Source of the DNA: a bacterium
GTDB taxonomy: Bacteria; Cyanobacteriota; Sericytochromatia; S15B-MN24; VGJW01
NCBI GenBank assembly: GCA_021781555.1
Contig: JAJXWQ010000025.1
Coordinates: forward strand, 1-43,054
DNA length: 43,054 nt
Direction of reading: 5' to 3'
The position numbers were made by a program, and so were the translations under genes. How positions within the stretch are numbered: position 1 is the stretch's first letter; the number at the start of each line of letters is the position of its first letter. Shown here one piece after another: positions 1 to 9,279 of the stretch. The notes below the pieces were generated by a model. The model was given only the letters and a program-made list of their open reading frames with translations. It made no database searches and was not told the origin of the DNA.

Positions 1-1611
1 AAGATCGACCTCTTGGGCCTGGGGATGATGGGGGTGCTGCAGGATGCCGTGCCGCTGGTGCGCGCGGCCGAGGGCATCGAGATCGACTATGCCCGCCTGC
101 CCGACGACGACCCCGCCATCTGGGACATGCTGTGCCGGGCGGACACGGTCGGGGTCTTCCAGCTCGAGAGCCGGGCCCAGATGAACATCTTGCCGCGACT
201 GCGACCACGCTGCTTCTACGATGTCGTGGTGTCCATCGGGCTCATCCGGCCCGGGCCGATCGTGGGCAAGATGGTCAGCCCCTATCTCCAGCGCCGGGCC
301 GGTCTGGAGAAGCCTTCCTACCCCCACGTCGACCTCGAGCCTGTCCTCACGCGGACCCTGGGGGTGCCCATCTTCCAGGAGCAGGTCATGCGGATGGCCA
401 TGGTCATGGCGGGGTTTTCCGGCGCCCAGGCCGAGCAGCTCCGCCGGGCGATGGGCTTCAAGCGCCGTGACGAGCGCATGAGCGATATCGAGCGCCAGCT
501 GCGGGATGGCATGGCCAGGCGGGGCGTGTCCGGTGGGGTCGCCGACGCGGTGGTCAACCACATCACGAGCTTCGCCCAGTACGGTTTCCCGGAGGCGCAC
601 AGCTGCAGCTTCGCCCTCCTGGCCTTCGCCACCGCGTATCTCAAGGCCCACCACCCGGAGGCGCTGCTCTGTGGCTTGCTCAACCACTTCCCCATGGGGT
701 TCTATCACCCCGCCACGCTCATCCGCGACGCTCAGCGTCACGGCGTCGAGGTGCGCCCCATCGACGTCGCCGTGTCCAGCTGGGATTGCACGCTCGAGAC
801 GGTCGATGCCGTCTTTTCACCCGACCTGGATCCAGCCGACGTCCGGTTTCGAGATGACCAGGCGCAGTCGGCACCTCGCCCGGCCGTCCGCCTGGGATTT
901 CGCTACGTCCAGGGCCTGGGCGAGGGGGTGGTCCGGCATCTGGTCGCCGAGCGCCAGCTGGTGCCTTTCGCCGATATCAGCGATCTCATGCGGCGCACCC
1001 GTCTGCGCACCGACGATCTCGAGCATCTGGCGACCATCGGGGCCCTGGCGGCGCTGGGCGGGGAAGCCCAGGAGCGAGCCTCGCGCCCTGCCGGCCGACG
1101 CGAGGCCCTGTGGCAGGTCCAGGGCCTCGCCGACTACCGTCGGGGCCTCCTGGCCGGAGCCGAGCCCGACGACGACCCCTTCGAGCTCGAGGAGATGACT
1201 CCGGCCGAGGCCCTGGTCGCCGACTACCGGGGCACGAGCGTCAGCACGAGCACCCATCCGATGGCCATCCTCCGCCCGCTGCTCGAGCGGCGTGGCATCG
1301 TACCGGCGAGGGCTCTCGACGGGATCCCTACCGGTTCGACGGTCACGATCGCCGGCTCCGTCATCGTCCGAAACCGTCCGCCCACGGCCAAGGGCATGAC
1401 CTTTCTCTCGCTCGAGGACGAGACGGGCCTCATCAACGTCGTCATCGAGCCGCCGTGCTACGAACGCTACCGCGTGGCCATCGTCACGGCCGGATCCCTG
1501 GTCCTCTCGGGCCGGCTCGAACGCCGCCAGGGCGTGACCAGCATCCGGATCCAGCGCGTCGAGCCCCTGGCCAGTCTGGACCTCCCGAGGTCCTCCCGAG
1601 ATTTCCACTGA
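1..1611 (+). CDS. dnaE2: Error-prone DNA polymerase DnaE2/ImuC, C-terminal part (5' end outside window)
   Basis: The reading frame is open from base 1, so the gene starts before the window; 536 C-terminal residues are present. This is a C-family polymerase alpha subunit of the DnaE2/ImuC branch, which carries out translesion synthesis in the SOS mutasome with ImuA and ImuB. Seen: KIDLLGLGMM at the left edge, GVFQLESRAQM, IRPGPIVG and GVPIFQEQVM of the palm/fingers region, then FPEAHSCSFALL followed by MGFYHPATLIRDA and VRPIDVAVSSWDCTLE, wording typical of DnaE2 rather than replicative DnaE. A helix-hairpin-helix region (LGFRYVQGLGEG) and a C-terminal OB fold (TAKGMTFLSLEDETG) follow. No beta-clamp motif is obvious at the extreme C-terminus. 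The imuA/imuB partners, if present, would lie upstream and cannot be seen. Confidence 0.93.
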   Translation, partial: KIDLLGLGMMGVLQDAVPLVRAAEGIEIDYARLPDDDPAIWDMLCRADTVGVFQLESRAQMNILPRLRPRCFYDVVVSIGLIRPGPIVGKMVSPYLQRRAGLEKPSYPHVDLEPVLTRTLGVPIFQEQVMRMAMVMAGFSGAQAEQLRRAMGFKRRDERMSDIERQLRDGMARRGVSGGVADAVVNHITSFAQYGFPEAHSCSFALLAFATAYLKAHHPEALLCGLLNHFPMGFYHPATLIRDAQRHGVEVRPIDVAVSSWDCTLETVDAVFSPDLDPADVRFRDDQAQSAPRPAVRLGFRYVQGLGEGVVRHLVAERQLVPFADISDLMRRTRLRTDDLEHLATIGALAALGGEAQERASRPAGRREALWQVQGLADYRRGLLAGAEPDDDPFELEEMTPAEALVADYRGTSVSTSTHPMAILRPLLERRGIVPARALDGIPTGSTVTIAGSVIVRNRPPTAKGMTFLSLEDETGLINVVIEPPCYERYRVAIVTAGSLVLSGRLERRQGVTSIRIQRVEPLASLDLPRSSRDFH

Positions 1612-1643
1612 CCCGGGGCAGCTCGCTTTTTGCTGCCGGTCAC
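1609..1643. terminator. Stem-loop overlapping the dnaE2 stop codon
   Basis: TGACC pairs with GGTCA and, inside a 3-nt bulge, GGCAGC pairs with GCTGCC around a T-rich loop. It begins at the TGA stop of dnaE2. There is no U-tract after the 3' arm, so it may be a weak or factor-dependent end rather than a classical intrinsic terminator. Confidence 0.4.
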
Positions 1644-1733
1644 GCTCCACGAATCCGAAGGCGTCGGCCTTGCCCGGGCATCACCGGTGGCCGGGCTCCC
1701 TGCTATGCTGGCGGGTAGCTGGAGATCCAGGAC

Positions 1734-3176
1734 ATGCGCCTCGCCTTCTTTTCTCGACTCGTCCCGACGGCAACCGCCCTCGCATGCGGCCTTTGGGGCT
1801 CGAGGACGCGCCTTCGCACCTTGGGGATCCCGCGGTGCAGCCGGTCTGCCCGGGGCCTTGGCTCGGTGGGTCAGCTGCTGCTCGGGGCCCTCGCAGTCCT
1901 GTTTCTGACCTTGCCCGCCTATGCGCAGGCCACCGCGCTGTCCGGCAGCCAGTCGGAGGTTCCCAACTTTCCCTCGGTCCCGACCGGGCCCTCTGCGCCC
2001 ACGGCCGACGCGGGATCGATCTCGAGCGTCCTGTCGGGATCCATGCTCGGAGCGACCTCTTCGGCTGGACTCTCCCTGCACGTGCACGCCCGGGCGGAAG
2101 TCGGCAACGAGCCCACGATCACCGGCGGCAACCTCGACCACCTCAAGACCCTCAACGGCGCGCTTCCGCTCACCAACACCCAGATCACGGGCCGTCTTCC
2201 GGCCGTATCCGTCGCCCTCGAGGAGATCGTCATGCCGGGGGTTGGGGTGCGCTTGTCAGGCGACCTGACCCAGCAGATGCACGAGCCGATCACCAACGGC
2301 GATCAGGAGGATGCCTTCCAGCAACGACAGCAGTGGCGTCTGCACGGGTACTCTGGCCAGAAGCCGCTCTATTTCGGCGAGATCGCCGATGCCTACCTGG
2401 CCATGACCGACCCGACCCGCCACGGCGGCATGGAACTCGGCCAGTTCCGCATTCCCTTCACCTTTGGCAGCTTCTCGACGCTCGAGCCCCCGCTGGCCAT
2501 CGCTCCCGAGGAAACCCCCATGACCGACCTCATCGCGGCTCGCGGGGCGGTCGACTACCAGCCTTCCACCCTGGTCTGGCGCCGGGATATCGGGATCATG
2601 CTTTTCGGCCAGGGCAACAACGGCACGTACATGTTCGGCGTGTTCAACGGCAGCGGCCCCAACCGGCTCGACGACAACGGCGACAAGGACCTCTTCGCAC
2701 GCCTGGACTGGAAGCCGGCGCCCAACCAGGGCCTCGGGGTCTCGACGCTCGTCGGGAACGACGTCGGATACCCCGGCGGACTGGCTCCCACGGCCGCCGT
2801 CTCACCCGTGCCGGTCCAGCGGCGCATGTACGGCGTTCACGCCTTCTTCGATCTCTTCCGGATTCACGTCAAGGCCGAGTGGCTCCAGTCCTTCGAGGTC
2901 GGCCTGGACCACGCTCCGCGCCGCGGCTGGTACGTGGATCTCGATGGTCCGCTGTCTTCCAGCGATGACGTGTACGCGCAGTACAGCGACTACACGGATC
3001 CCTCGACCCCGATCGGTCCGCCCTACCACAGCAACCAGGTCGCGATCGGCGAGGCCCACGAGTTCGCTCCCGGACTCAAGTGGCGGACCGAGATGCTCTG
3101 GCGCTGGGAGCAGCTCGGCAAGTCCGTGCAGGACAGCTACCCCACGTACCTGACCGGCGTCGAGATGACCCTTTGA
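1734..3176 (+). CDS. Exported porin-like outer-membrane beta-barrel protein
   Basis: A 480-residue protein. The ATG at 1734 has a Shine-Dalgarno-like GGAG 9 nt upstream. The hydrophobic signal core (LLLGALAVLFLTLPAYAQA) lies only at residues 48-66, giving an unusually long n-region; a GTG at 1866 would shorten it but has no good ribosome site. The mature part is rich in short alternating hydrophobic/polar strands with aromatic residues, and the stretch MFGVFNGSGPNRLDDNGDKD followed by LFARLDWKP resembles the barrel of phosphate-selective porins (OprO/OprP type). It ends TGVEMTL. A diffusion channel role in the outer membrane is inferred from these family-like features; no substrate can be named. 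The gene converges on rodA, with a copy of the dispersed hairpin element between them. Confidence 0.6.
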   Translation: MRLAFFSRLVPTATALACGLWGSRTRLRTLGIPRCSRSARGLGSVGQLLLGALAVLFLTLPAYAQATALSGSQSEVPNFPSVPTGPSAPTADAGSISSVLSGSMLGATSSAGLSLHVHARAEVGNEPTITGGNLDHLKTLNGALPLTNTQITGRLPAVSVALEEIVMPGVGVRLSGDLTQQMHEPITNGDQEDAFQQRQQWRLHGYSGQKPLYFGEIADAYLAMTDPTRHGGMELGQFRIPFTFGSFSTLEPPLAIAPEETPMTDLIAARGAVDYQPSTLVWRRDIGIMLFGQGNNGTYMFGVFNGSGPNRLDDNGDKDLFARLDWKPAPNQGLGVSTLVGNDVGYPGGLAPTAAVSPVPVQRRMYGVHAFFDLFRIHVKAEWLQSFEVGLDHAPRRGWYVDLDGPLSSSDDVYAQYSDYTDPSTPIGPPYHSNQVAIGEAHEFAPGLKWRTEMLWRWEQLGKSVQDSYPTYLTGVEMTL

Positions 3177-3229
3177 GTTCGCCTGAGCCAGGGGATAGAG
3201 GACCTGGCCCGGACGGGAGCGAGCCAACG

Positions 3230-3300
3230 GAGTCGAACGGGGCACGGTTGCGCAGCGCAGCGGCTGCGCCGAGGGAGCCGTTCAACCTGCAAAAGATCTA
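3230..3300 (-). repeat. Dispersed hairpin element, copy A (follows rodA stop)
   Basis: Read on the minus strand it starts with the TAG stop of rodA (TAGATCTTTTGCAG) and continues into the stem-loop. The outer stem GAACGG/CCGTTC is perfect although both arms differ from other copies. It sits between the convergent ends of the porin-like gene and rodA. Confidence 0.8.
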
Positions 3301-4533
3301 GAACATCAGCTTCTTCTGCCGCATCGCGATCGCCTCCAGCAGACCGATCGCGATCACGTCCGTCAGGAGACTGGTCCGCCCGAAGCTCATCAGTGGCAGC
3401 GGGATCCCCACGACCGGCATCAGGCCTGTAGCCATGCCGACATTCACGAACACGTGGAACAGCAGCATCGTCACGACGCCGATCGCCAGCAACGAGGCGA
3501 AGGGATCCTTGGCCCGGTTGGCGATCACGATGCCGCGGCCGATGAGGATGGCGTAAAGTGCCAGCAGCACGATGGCGCCGATGAATCCGAGTTCCTCGCC
3601 AACGACCGAGAAGATGAAATCGGTGTGCTGCTCGGGGATGAAGTGGAGCTGGGTCTGGGTCCCGTGGAACAAGCCCTCGCCCAAGAGTCCCCCGCTGCCG
3701 ATGGCGATCTTGGACTGGATGACGTGATAGCCTGCGCCCAGGGGGTCCGAGTTGGGATTGAGGAACGTGAGGATCCGCTGCTTCTGGTAGGGCTTGAGCA
3801 TTCCCCACACCTTGTGCGTGGCGATGCCCGTGAGCAGGTTCAGCCCGCCGAGGCTGATCGGTACGAGCCAGTGGTGGCGTCGGCTCCACAGCAGGAAGAC
3901 AGCCAGACCGAACATGTAGGCGATCCACCACCAGAGCCCCAGGGCGAACACGATCATCGAGACGACGGGTGACAGCATGTTGAAGATGGCCGCCGGTGAG
4001 AGGCCGGCCCAGTACAGCATGCCGAGGGCGATCGCACCGTAGACCAGGGCCGTTCCGAGGTCCGGTTGCTTGAAGATCAAGATCGCCGGCACGGCGACGG
4101 TCGCCAGCACCGTGATGACCCCATCGGGCGCGTGGACGTTCTTGTCGGAAAGGACCTTGGCCAGGGTCACGATCAGCGCCAGCTTGGCGAACTCGGAGGG
4201 CTGGAAGCGGAAGCCCGCCAGGCTGATCCACCGCTGGGCCCCGAGTGCCGAATGCCCGACGACGATGACCGCCGCCAGGGCCACGATGTTGACGATGTAG
4301 ATGTATTTGGCCGAGGAGCGTAACCACTCGTAGCCGTAGGCCGCCACCAGCAGGATCGTGCCCAGCGCCGGGATCACCATCTCGAGCTGCTGGGTGAAGT
4401 CCCGGTGCAGGGCCGTGTTGTGGGTGACCGAATCGATGCAGGCCAGAGAAAAGCCCAGCAGGGCCACGGCGGCCAGGAACATCACCCAGTCGAACTGCCG
4501 CCAGAGCCGCGGGTTGGCGGTCCCTATGGCCAA
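3298..4533 (-). CDS. rodA: RodA, SEDS-family peptidoglycan polymerase
   Basis: A 411-residue polytopic membrane protein with about ten hydrophobic segments. RodA polymerises lipid II into glycan strands in the elongasome, paired with the transpeptidase PBP2 encoded by mrdA about 2.4 kb upstream on the same strand. Family hallmarks seen: GSGGLLGEGLFHGTQTQLHF, PEQHTDFIFSVVGEELGF (the conserved extracellular loop with the catalytic Asp region) and GIPLPLMSFGRTSLL near the C-terminus. The rod-shape context (MreBCD, PBP2) favours RodA over FtsW. It is the last gene of the minus-strand cluster, about 130 bp after minE. The dispersed hairpin element begins at its TAG stop. Confidence 0.95.
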   Translation of the reverse strand: MAIGTANPRLWRQFDWVMFLAAVALLGFSLACIDSVTHNTALHRDFTQQLEMVIPALGTILLVAAYGYEWLRSSAKYIYIVNIVALAAVIVVGHSALGAQRWISLAGFRFQPSEFAKLALIVTLAKVLSDKNVHAPDGVITVLATVAVPAILIFKQPDLGTALVYGAIALGMLYWAGLSPAAIFNMLSPVVSMIVFALGLWWWIAYMFGLAVFLLWSRRHHWLVPISLGGLNLLTGIATHKVWGMLKPYQKQRILTFLNPNSDPLGAGYHVIQSKIAIGSGGLLGEGLFHGTQTQLHFIPEQHTDFIFSVVGEELGFIGAIVLLALYAILIGRGIVIANRAKDPFASLLAIGVVTMLLFHVFVNVGMATGLMPVVGIPLPLMSFGRTSLLTDVIAIGLLEAIAMRQKKLMF

Positions 4534-4664
4534 GGGATCTCCGGTCGGCAGCTCTGCATCGTCATCCTGCCTTCAGGATAGCATCTCCGCGACGGCGCTC
4601 CGGGCGCGCCGACAGGCCCGGCGAGGGCTCCCTGCGGCCAGCGCGGGGAGCTCGCAGGGCAAGG

Positions 4665-4982
4665 CTATGCCAGAGCCGGTTCGGCTTTCTCCGGGTTGTC
4701 GGGGCCCTCGGAGGCAACGTCGGTGCGGACCCGCAGGATGGGAACGTTGGCCAGGAGTGCAACCGTGCCCTCGGAGCGCTCGAGGTTGATCTCGAGCGCC
4801 TGCTGATCGATCTCGACGTACTTCGACAGAACGGTCAGGAGCTCGGAGCGCATCTGCTCGAGCACCGCAGCCGGAATGGCGGCGCGATCGTGCATGAGAA
4901 CGATCCGGAGGCGGTTCTTGGCGGTGTCCTTGCTGGCCTCGGGGCGACCGAAAAGCCGTTCCAGAAACGATGGCAGCGGCAT
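4665..4982 (-). CDS. minE: Cell division topological factor MinE
   Basis: A 105-residue protein. MinE stimulates the MinD ATPase and drives Min oscillation, restricting FtsZ inhibition to the poles. The N-terminal amphipathic membrane-targeting helix (MPLPSFLERLFGR) and the MinD-contact segment (AKNRLRIVLMHDRA) are both visible, followed by the topological-specificity domain (VLSKYVEIDQQALEINLER). The final 20 residues are a less conserved tail. Its start is 12 nt after the minD stop, so the two are very likely co-transcribed and perhaps translationally coupled. Confidence 0.95.
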   Translation of the reverse strand: MPLPSFLERLFGRPEASKDTAKNRLRIVLMHDRAAIPAAVLEQMRSELLTVLSKYVEIDQQALEINLERSEGTVALLANVPILRVRTDVASEGPDNPEKAEPALA

Positions 4983-4994
4983 GTTCGTGACCTC

Positions 4995-5798
4995 CTAACG
5001 AGCACCGGCGAACAGGCGCCGGAGCCGCGAGAAGAAACCGCCTTCCTCGAGATCCATCAAGGGGACCTCCTCGCCCTTGATACGGCGGGCGATGTTGCGA
5101 TACGCCTGCCCGGCCCGCGCGCCATCCTGGAGGATGACGGGCTCGCCGCGGTTGGTCGAGTTGATGATCGCCTCGTCGTCCGGGACGATGCCGAGCAACG
5201 GTATGGAAAGGATCTCCTGCACGTCCTCGACGCTCATCATGGTCTCGTTCTTGACCAGGTGCGGGCGCAACCGGTTCACGACGAGTCTCGGGTTGCGCAG
5301 GTCCTCGGCCTCCAGGAGCCCGACGATGCGGTCGGCATCCCGCACGGCCGAGACCTCGGGATTGGTCACGATGATGGCCTCGGTGGCGCCGGCCGTGGCA
5401 TTGCGGAAGCCTTGCTCGATACCCGCCGGGCAGTCGATCAGGATGTAGACGTAGCCGTCCTCCTGGAGGTCGGCGATGAGCTGGCGCATCTGGTCGGGAT
5501 TGACGGCCGACTTGTCGCGAGTCTGGGCGGCAGGCAAGAGCACGAGGTTGGGCATGCGCTTGTCCTTGATGAGCGCCTGGCGAAGCTTGCAGCGCCCTTC
5601 CACGACGTCGACGATGTCGTAAACGATGCGATTCTCGAGGCCCAGGATGAGATCGAGATTACGCAACCCGATATCGGCGTCGATCAGCGCGATCTTCTCT
5701 CCCATCGCCGCGAGCGCCATCCCGAGGTTGGCCGTGGTGGTCGTCTTGCCGACGCCCCCCTTGCCGGACGTGATCACGATGACGCGACCGTTGGACAT
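4995..5798 (-). CDS. minD: Septum site-determining ATPase MinD
   Basis: A deviant Walker-A ATPase of the ParA/MinD family; ATP-bound dimers bind the membrane and recruit MinC, and MinE triggers release. From the start MSNGRVIVITSG, the Walker A GKGGVGKTTT has the signature Lys13 and catalytic Lys18. LIDADIGLRNLD and DCPAGIEQGF (Walker B) follow, and the C-terminus GGFFSRLRRLFAG is the amphipathic membrane-targeting helix. The start at 5798 is chosen because AGGAGG lies 10 nt upstream; an in-frame ATG at 5807 sits only 1 nt from that site. This gives 267 residues, normal for MinD. Confidence 0.96.
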   Translation of the reverse strand: MSNGRVIVITSGKGGVGKTTTTANLGMALAAMGEKIALIDADIGLRNLDLILGLENRIVYDIVDVVEGRCKLRQALIKDKRMPNLVLLPAAQTRDKSAVNPDQMRQLIADLQEDGYVYILIDCPAGIEQGFRNATAGATEAIIVTNPEVSAVRDADRIVGLLEAEDLRNPRLVVNRLRPHLVKNETMMSVEDVQEILSIPLLGIVPDDEAIINSTNRGEPVILQDGARAGQAYRNIARRIKGEEVPLMDLEEGGFFSRLRRLFAGAR

Positions 5799-5913
5799 CC
5801 GCGACATTCCTCCTGCAAAAACGACCCAGAAACGGACAGATTGCAACGCGCTGAGCCCATTCTAGCAGAGGGTCAGCCGAAACGTCCCGAATTCGTTGGC
5901 CGGATCGGGCCTC

Positions 5914-6708
5914 CTAGGCCGGGACCACGTGGATCTCACCGTCCTCGACGACGGCCTTCTCGGGGAACTTGGACAGCGGAGGCTGACCGCCGTCGGGCGC
6001 CCGAGCGATGAGGTCGCCGATGCGCAGCTGCGTCGGGCGCAGGTTGAGCGCCTGGATGCGCGCATCGAGGTCGCCAGCGGCCCCGGCGTGCGCAACGCCT
6101 CGCAGGGTGCCGAAAACGACGATATCGCCCCCGGCTCTGACCTCGGCGCCGGCGTTGACGTCGCCGAGAACCACCAGGTGTCCGGGCGCCTCGACCACCA
6201 TGCCCGAGCGGACCGTGCCCTTGAGATAACGCGCAACCGGAACCTCCTCCGCGGCAGTCCCCTTGGAGGTCGGAACCGGAACATCGCCGTGGGCCTCGAT
6301 CCCACGCCGCAGGGCGAGCTGGCGGGTTGGCTCGTCGCTGGAGATCACCCCCACGACGGCCAGATCGAAGTCGGCTGCTAGCTTGTCGAGCAGTGCCGCC
6401 AGGGCCTCGGGCGCGAGCTGACGAGCGCCGAGGTCGAGCGTGCAGGGTGCGCCCTCCCAGAAATCACGGGCCTGGGCCATCCGTTCGAAGAGACCATCGA
6501 GCGAGCCTTCCCAGTCCACCTCCGCGGGGAACGTCACCAAGAGCCCGCCGCGCCAGCCCTTGAAGCGGACGGCGTTGCGCAGATCCAGCGGGGCCTCCAG
6601 CCGCTCGGGCGAGGTGCGGGATTCGTCCGTGGCGGCCTCGAGCGTGGAGGTCAAACCACCATCAGGGGATTCGAGCCGGGGTTCGTCGAGCATGGCCAGG
6701 TCCTCCAA
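5914..6708 (-). CDS. minC: Septum site-determining protein MinC
   Basis: A 264-residue FtsZ polymerisation inhibitor activated by MinD. The N-terminal domain (about residues 40-140, RFKGWRGGLLVTFP and TLDLGARQLAPEAL) matches the FtsZ-inhibiting domain; the C-terminal right-handed beta-helix that binds MinD is clear in GTVRSGMVVEAPGHLVVLGD followed by VNAGAEVRAGGDIVVFGTLRG. The first 40 residues are a poorly conserved Glu/Asp/Thr-rich extension. About 115 bp separate it from minD and 190 bp from mrdA upstream, so an internal promoter is possible. Confidence 0.93.
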   Translation of the reverse strand: MEDLAMLDEPRLESPDGGLTSTLEAATDESRTSPERLEAPLDLRNAVRFKGWRGGLLVTFPAEVDWEGSLDGLFERMAQARDFWEGAPCTLDLGARQLAPEALAALLDKLAADFDLAVVGVISSDEPTRQLALRRGIEAHGDVPVPTSKGTAAEEVPVARYLKGTVRSGMVVEAPGHLVVLGDVNAGAEVRAGGDIVVFGTLRGVAHAGAAGDLDARIQALNLRPTQLRIGDLIARAPDGGQPPLSKFPEKAVVEDGEIHVVPA

Positions 6709-6898
6709 GGTTCCAGGCCCCCTTAGAGGCCTGTCTAGCCCTCACGGGACGGAGGGCAAGTCGCTGCATGGACGCCGACGACCGGCGTTCGGTCAGGATG
6801 GCGCCGACTGGAGCCGGCGAATAGCTCAATTGTACCTTGCGCGGCCCCGTGGCTCGCCAGCTGGGGGGGGCTGCTGCCAACTTCAGCTGGCGCCGGGG

Positions 6899-8743
6899 TC
6901 AATCGGCGGCACCGGGTCTGGCCGGGATGTAAGGATTGACCGAGGCCACCACGCCGGTGGCCGGCTTCTCGAGGGCCAAGGTTGCCTTGGCCGACTGCGT
7001 GGCGTTGGGGGAAAGCGGCAGGCCGTAGAACTGCCGCAGCATCCTGTTGAGAATCGGGCCGCAGCCCAAGGCCCCTTCGCCGCCGTGCTCGATGGCGCAC
7101 GAAATCGCGATGCGGGGGTGCGAGATCGGTGAGAAGACGACCATCATGGCGTTCGTCTTCTTGCCACGCCACTGCGCCGTGCCGGTCTTGCCGGCGATCT
7201 GGATTCCCGGGATGTGAACGGTCGTTCCCGTGCCACGATCGATGACGTCGCGCATGGCCGTCCGCAGCATGTGCCACGTGGCGGCGCTCCAGTGGTTGAC
7301 GATCCCGGGATCCTTGGCCTCCTGGGGCGCGGGGGGAAGCAGCAGCTTCGGTCGGACGACGCGGCCGCCATTGGCCACGGTCGAGACCATGACCGCCAGC
7401 TGCAGCGGTGTGGCCAGGACATAACCCTGGCCGATCGCCATGATGGCCGACTCCCCCGGGTAGAGGTCCCGGTGCAGGTGCCGCTCGGCCCAGGCGTTGT
7501 CGGGGATGACGCCCGGGGATTCGCCGTCCAGCAGGATGCCCGTCCTCTGCCCCAGCCCCATCAGGTGGGCGTAGTGGGCCATCCTGTCGGCGCCGAGTTC
7601 GACGCCCAGCTGGTAGTAGACGGTGTCGATCGAGTTGACGAGGGCGTCGTGGAACGTGACACGGCCGAAGCCGCCCTTCTTCCAGTCGTGGAAAATGTGG
7701 CCGCCGAGCGTGAAGATGCCCGTGCTGTCGAAAGGCGTGTCCTCCTTGACGATGCCGCTCTGCATGGCAGCTACCGTCGTGACGACCTTGAATGTCGACC
7801 CCGGGGGATACGTTGCCGAAATCGCGCGATCGAGGAGCGGGTGCAGGCGTGAATTGAGGGCCTTCCAGTCTTGCGGCGTGAGCCTGCCCGCGAAGACATT
7901 GGGGTTGAAATCGGGCTTGCTCGCGAGCGTCAGGACCTGGCCATTTTGCGGGTCCAGGGCGACGATCGCCCCGACCTTGCCCTCGAGGCCCTGTTCGGCC
8001 ACGGCCTGGAGTTCCGCGTCGATCGTGGTCGTGATGTTCTTGCCAGGAACCGGCGGGATCTCTGCCAGGGTCTGAATCGGCCGGCCCCGGGCGTCTACCT
8101 CGACCTGTAGCCGGCCTGGTTGGCCGCGCAGGATGGAGTCGAAGGTCTTCTCCAGCCCGCTCTTGCCGATGATGTCGCCCTGGCGGTAGCCGTCGTCCTG
8201 CATGGTCTGGAGCTCGGCGTTGGTGATCTCGCCCGTGTAGCCGAGGAGATGGGCCGCGAAGCGGCCCCTGGGGTAGTAGCGCACCGTGAGGGGTTCGATC
8301 GACACCCCGGGCAAGAGGCGCTGATTCTCGGCGATGATCGCGATGGTCTTGGGATCGACATCCTGGAGAATGCGCACCGGGAGATTGCGCGCCTCCTTCC
8401 ACCTGGCCAGGATCTGCAGCGGTGAGAGGGCGAGCAGGCGACCCAGGCGATCGATGACGGCCTGCGTCTGGGCGCGCGTGAGCTTGATCGGATAGAGGAC
8501 GACCGAGTACGCCTGCCGGTTGGCGGCCAGGATCTCCCCGTGCCGGTCCAGGATGAGCCCTCTGGGCGCGGGTTCGAGCGTGATGCGCAGGCGGTTGCCG
8601 TCGGCGCGTTCCCTGAACTCCCCGGAGCCGATGAGCTGAAGCTGGACCAGGCGGAAGACCAGCGTCGATACCGCGGCGGCCAGCCACAGGCCCATCACCA
8701 GGCCACGAAATCGGCTTGGCTGTGCCACTCTTGCTTTGGCCAT
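6899..8743 (-). CDS. mrdA: Penicillin-binding protein 2 (elongation transpeptidase)
   Basis: A 614-residue class B PBP that crosslinks peptidoglycan in the elongasome. Seen in order: one N-terminal membrane anchor (LAAAVSTLVFRLVQLQL), the pedestal with RGLILDRHGEILAANR, and the transpeptidase domain with the catalytic SxxK motif in YPPGSTFKVV, an SxD motif (NSIDTVYYQLG, the usual variant in PBP2) and KTGTAQ. Its start overlaps the mreD stop (TGATG), consistent with translational coupling. It lies between mreD and minC in a cluster otherwise ordered as in Bacillus (maf-radC-mreBCD-minCD). Ends RPGAAD with no long tail. Confidence 0.95.
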   Translation of the reverse strand: MAKARVAQPSRFRGLVMGLWLAAAVSTLVFRLVQLQLIGSGEFRERADGNRLRITLEPAPRGLILDRHGEILAANRQAYSVVLYPIKLTRAQTQAVIDRLGRLLALSPLQILARWKEARNLPVRILQDVDPKTIAIIAENQRLLPGVSIEPLTVRYYPRGRFAAHLLGYTGEITNAELQTMQDDGYRQGDIIGKSGLEKTFDSILRGQPGRLQVEVDARGRPIQTLAEIPPVPGKNITTTIDAELQAVAEQGLEGKVGAIVALDPQNGQVLTLASKPDFNPNVFAGRLTPQDWKALNSRLHPLLDRAISATYPPGSTFKVVTTVAAMQSGIVKEDTPFDSTGIFTLGGHIFHDWKKGGFGRVTFHDALVNSIDTVYYQLGVELGADRMAHYAHLMGLGQRTGILLDGESPGVIPDNAWAERHLHRDLYPGESAIMAIGQGYVLATPLQLAVMVSTVANGGRVVRPKLLLPPAPQEAKDPGIVNHWSAATWHMLRTAMRDVIDRGTGTTVHIPGIQIAGKTGTAQWRGKKTNAMMVVFSPISHPRIAISCAIEHGGEGALGCGPILNRMLRQFYGLPLSPNATQSAKATLALEKPATGVVASVNPYIPARPGAAD

Positions 8744-9279
8744 CAGCTCCCTGCTGCCCGGCTAGAGCTCCGGCGGGTCGGCGCCGGACCCCGGCCGGGT
8801 CGCCATATGGCGGCGGCAAGCCAATACAGCGGCCAGGCGAGGAGGGAGTTGGCAAGGACGGCGAACAGCCAGATCTGCTCGAAATGCAACCAGTCGTGGT
8901 GCGCCAGGGCCACCACCGCCTCTTGCAGCACGGTCGCCAGGGCCACGAGCGGCACGCTGATGGCGGGTTGCCGGACGTTGAGAACCGGTCGCAGGCGTCC
9001 CATGGCCCAGCCGAGGAGACCCCGTACGATCGTGAACGTGACACCGCCCCCGATGAGGGCGTCCTCCACGGCACCGGAGGCCATCCCGAACACGAGGCCC
9101 CGCCTCGAGCCCGTCAGTGCGGCCCAGGCCATGGCCAGGACCAGCAGACCGTCGGCGCGTATCGGGCCCCACGCCGCGAGCGGTGAGATCTGCAAACCCG
9201 CCAGCACGAGGAGGACGCCGATACCCGCGATCCAGGCCAGCAGGCCGCCCTCGTGGCTGGGGGTTTCGTGCTGACTCAT
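8743..9279 (-). CDS. mreD: Rod shape-determining protein MreD
   Basis: A 178-residue integral membrane protein with roughly five hydrophobic segments, the size and topology of MreD, an elongasome scaffold linking MreC with PBP2/RodA. Sequence is divergent as usual for this family, but the central GSRRGLVFGMASGAVEDALIGG fits the MreD pattern, and the position between mreC and mrdA, with a 4-nt ATGA overlap with mreC, makes the call secure. The tail after the last helix is Arg/Ser/Pro-rich. Confidence 0.88.
   Translation of the reverse strand: MSQHETPSHEGGLLAWIAGIGVLLVLAGLQISPLAAWGPIRADGLLVLAMAWAALTGSRRGLVFGMASGAVEDALIGGGVTFTIVRGLLGWAMGRLRPVLNVRQPAISVPLVALATVLQEAVVALAHHDWLHFEQIWLFAVLANSLLAWPLYWLAAAIWRPGRGPAPTRRSSSRAAGS

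Noticed and set aside
3230-3300. Calling every hairpin copy a simple rho-independent terminator
   Set aside because: Only the array copies have a T-run after the 3' arm; copies upstream of deoB, mutS and the gene at 25861 lie before starts, so termination alone does not explain the family.
4890-6011. A 373-codon plus-strand frame opposite minD/minE
   Set aside because: Antisense shadow of two clear genes; composition Asp/Val/Arg/Leu-rich and without recognisable domains.
6735-9074. A 779-codon minus-strand frame overlapping mrdA
   Set aside because: Shifted frame of mrdA and mreD; low-complexity Arg/Pro/Gly/His-rich translation without motifs.
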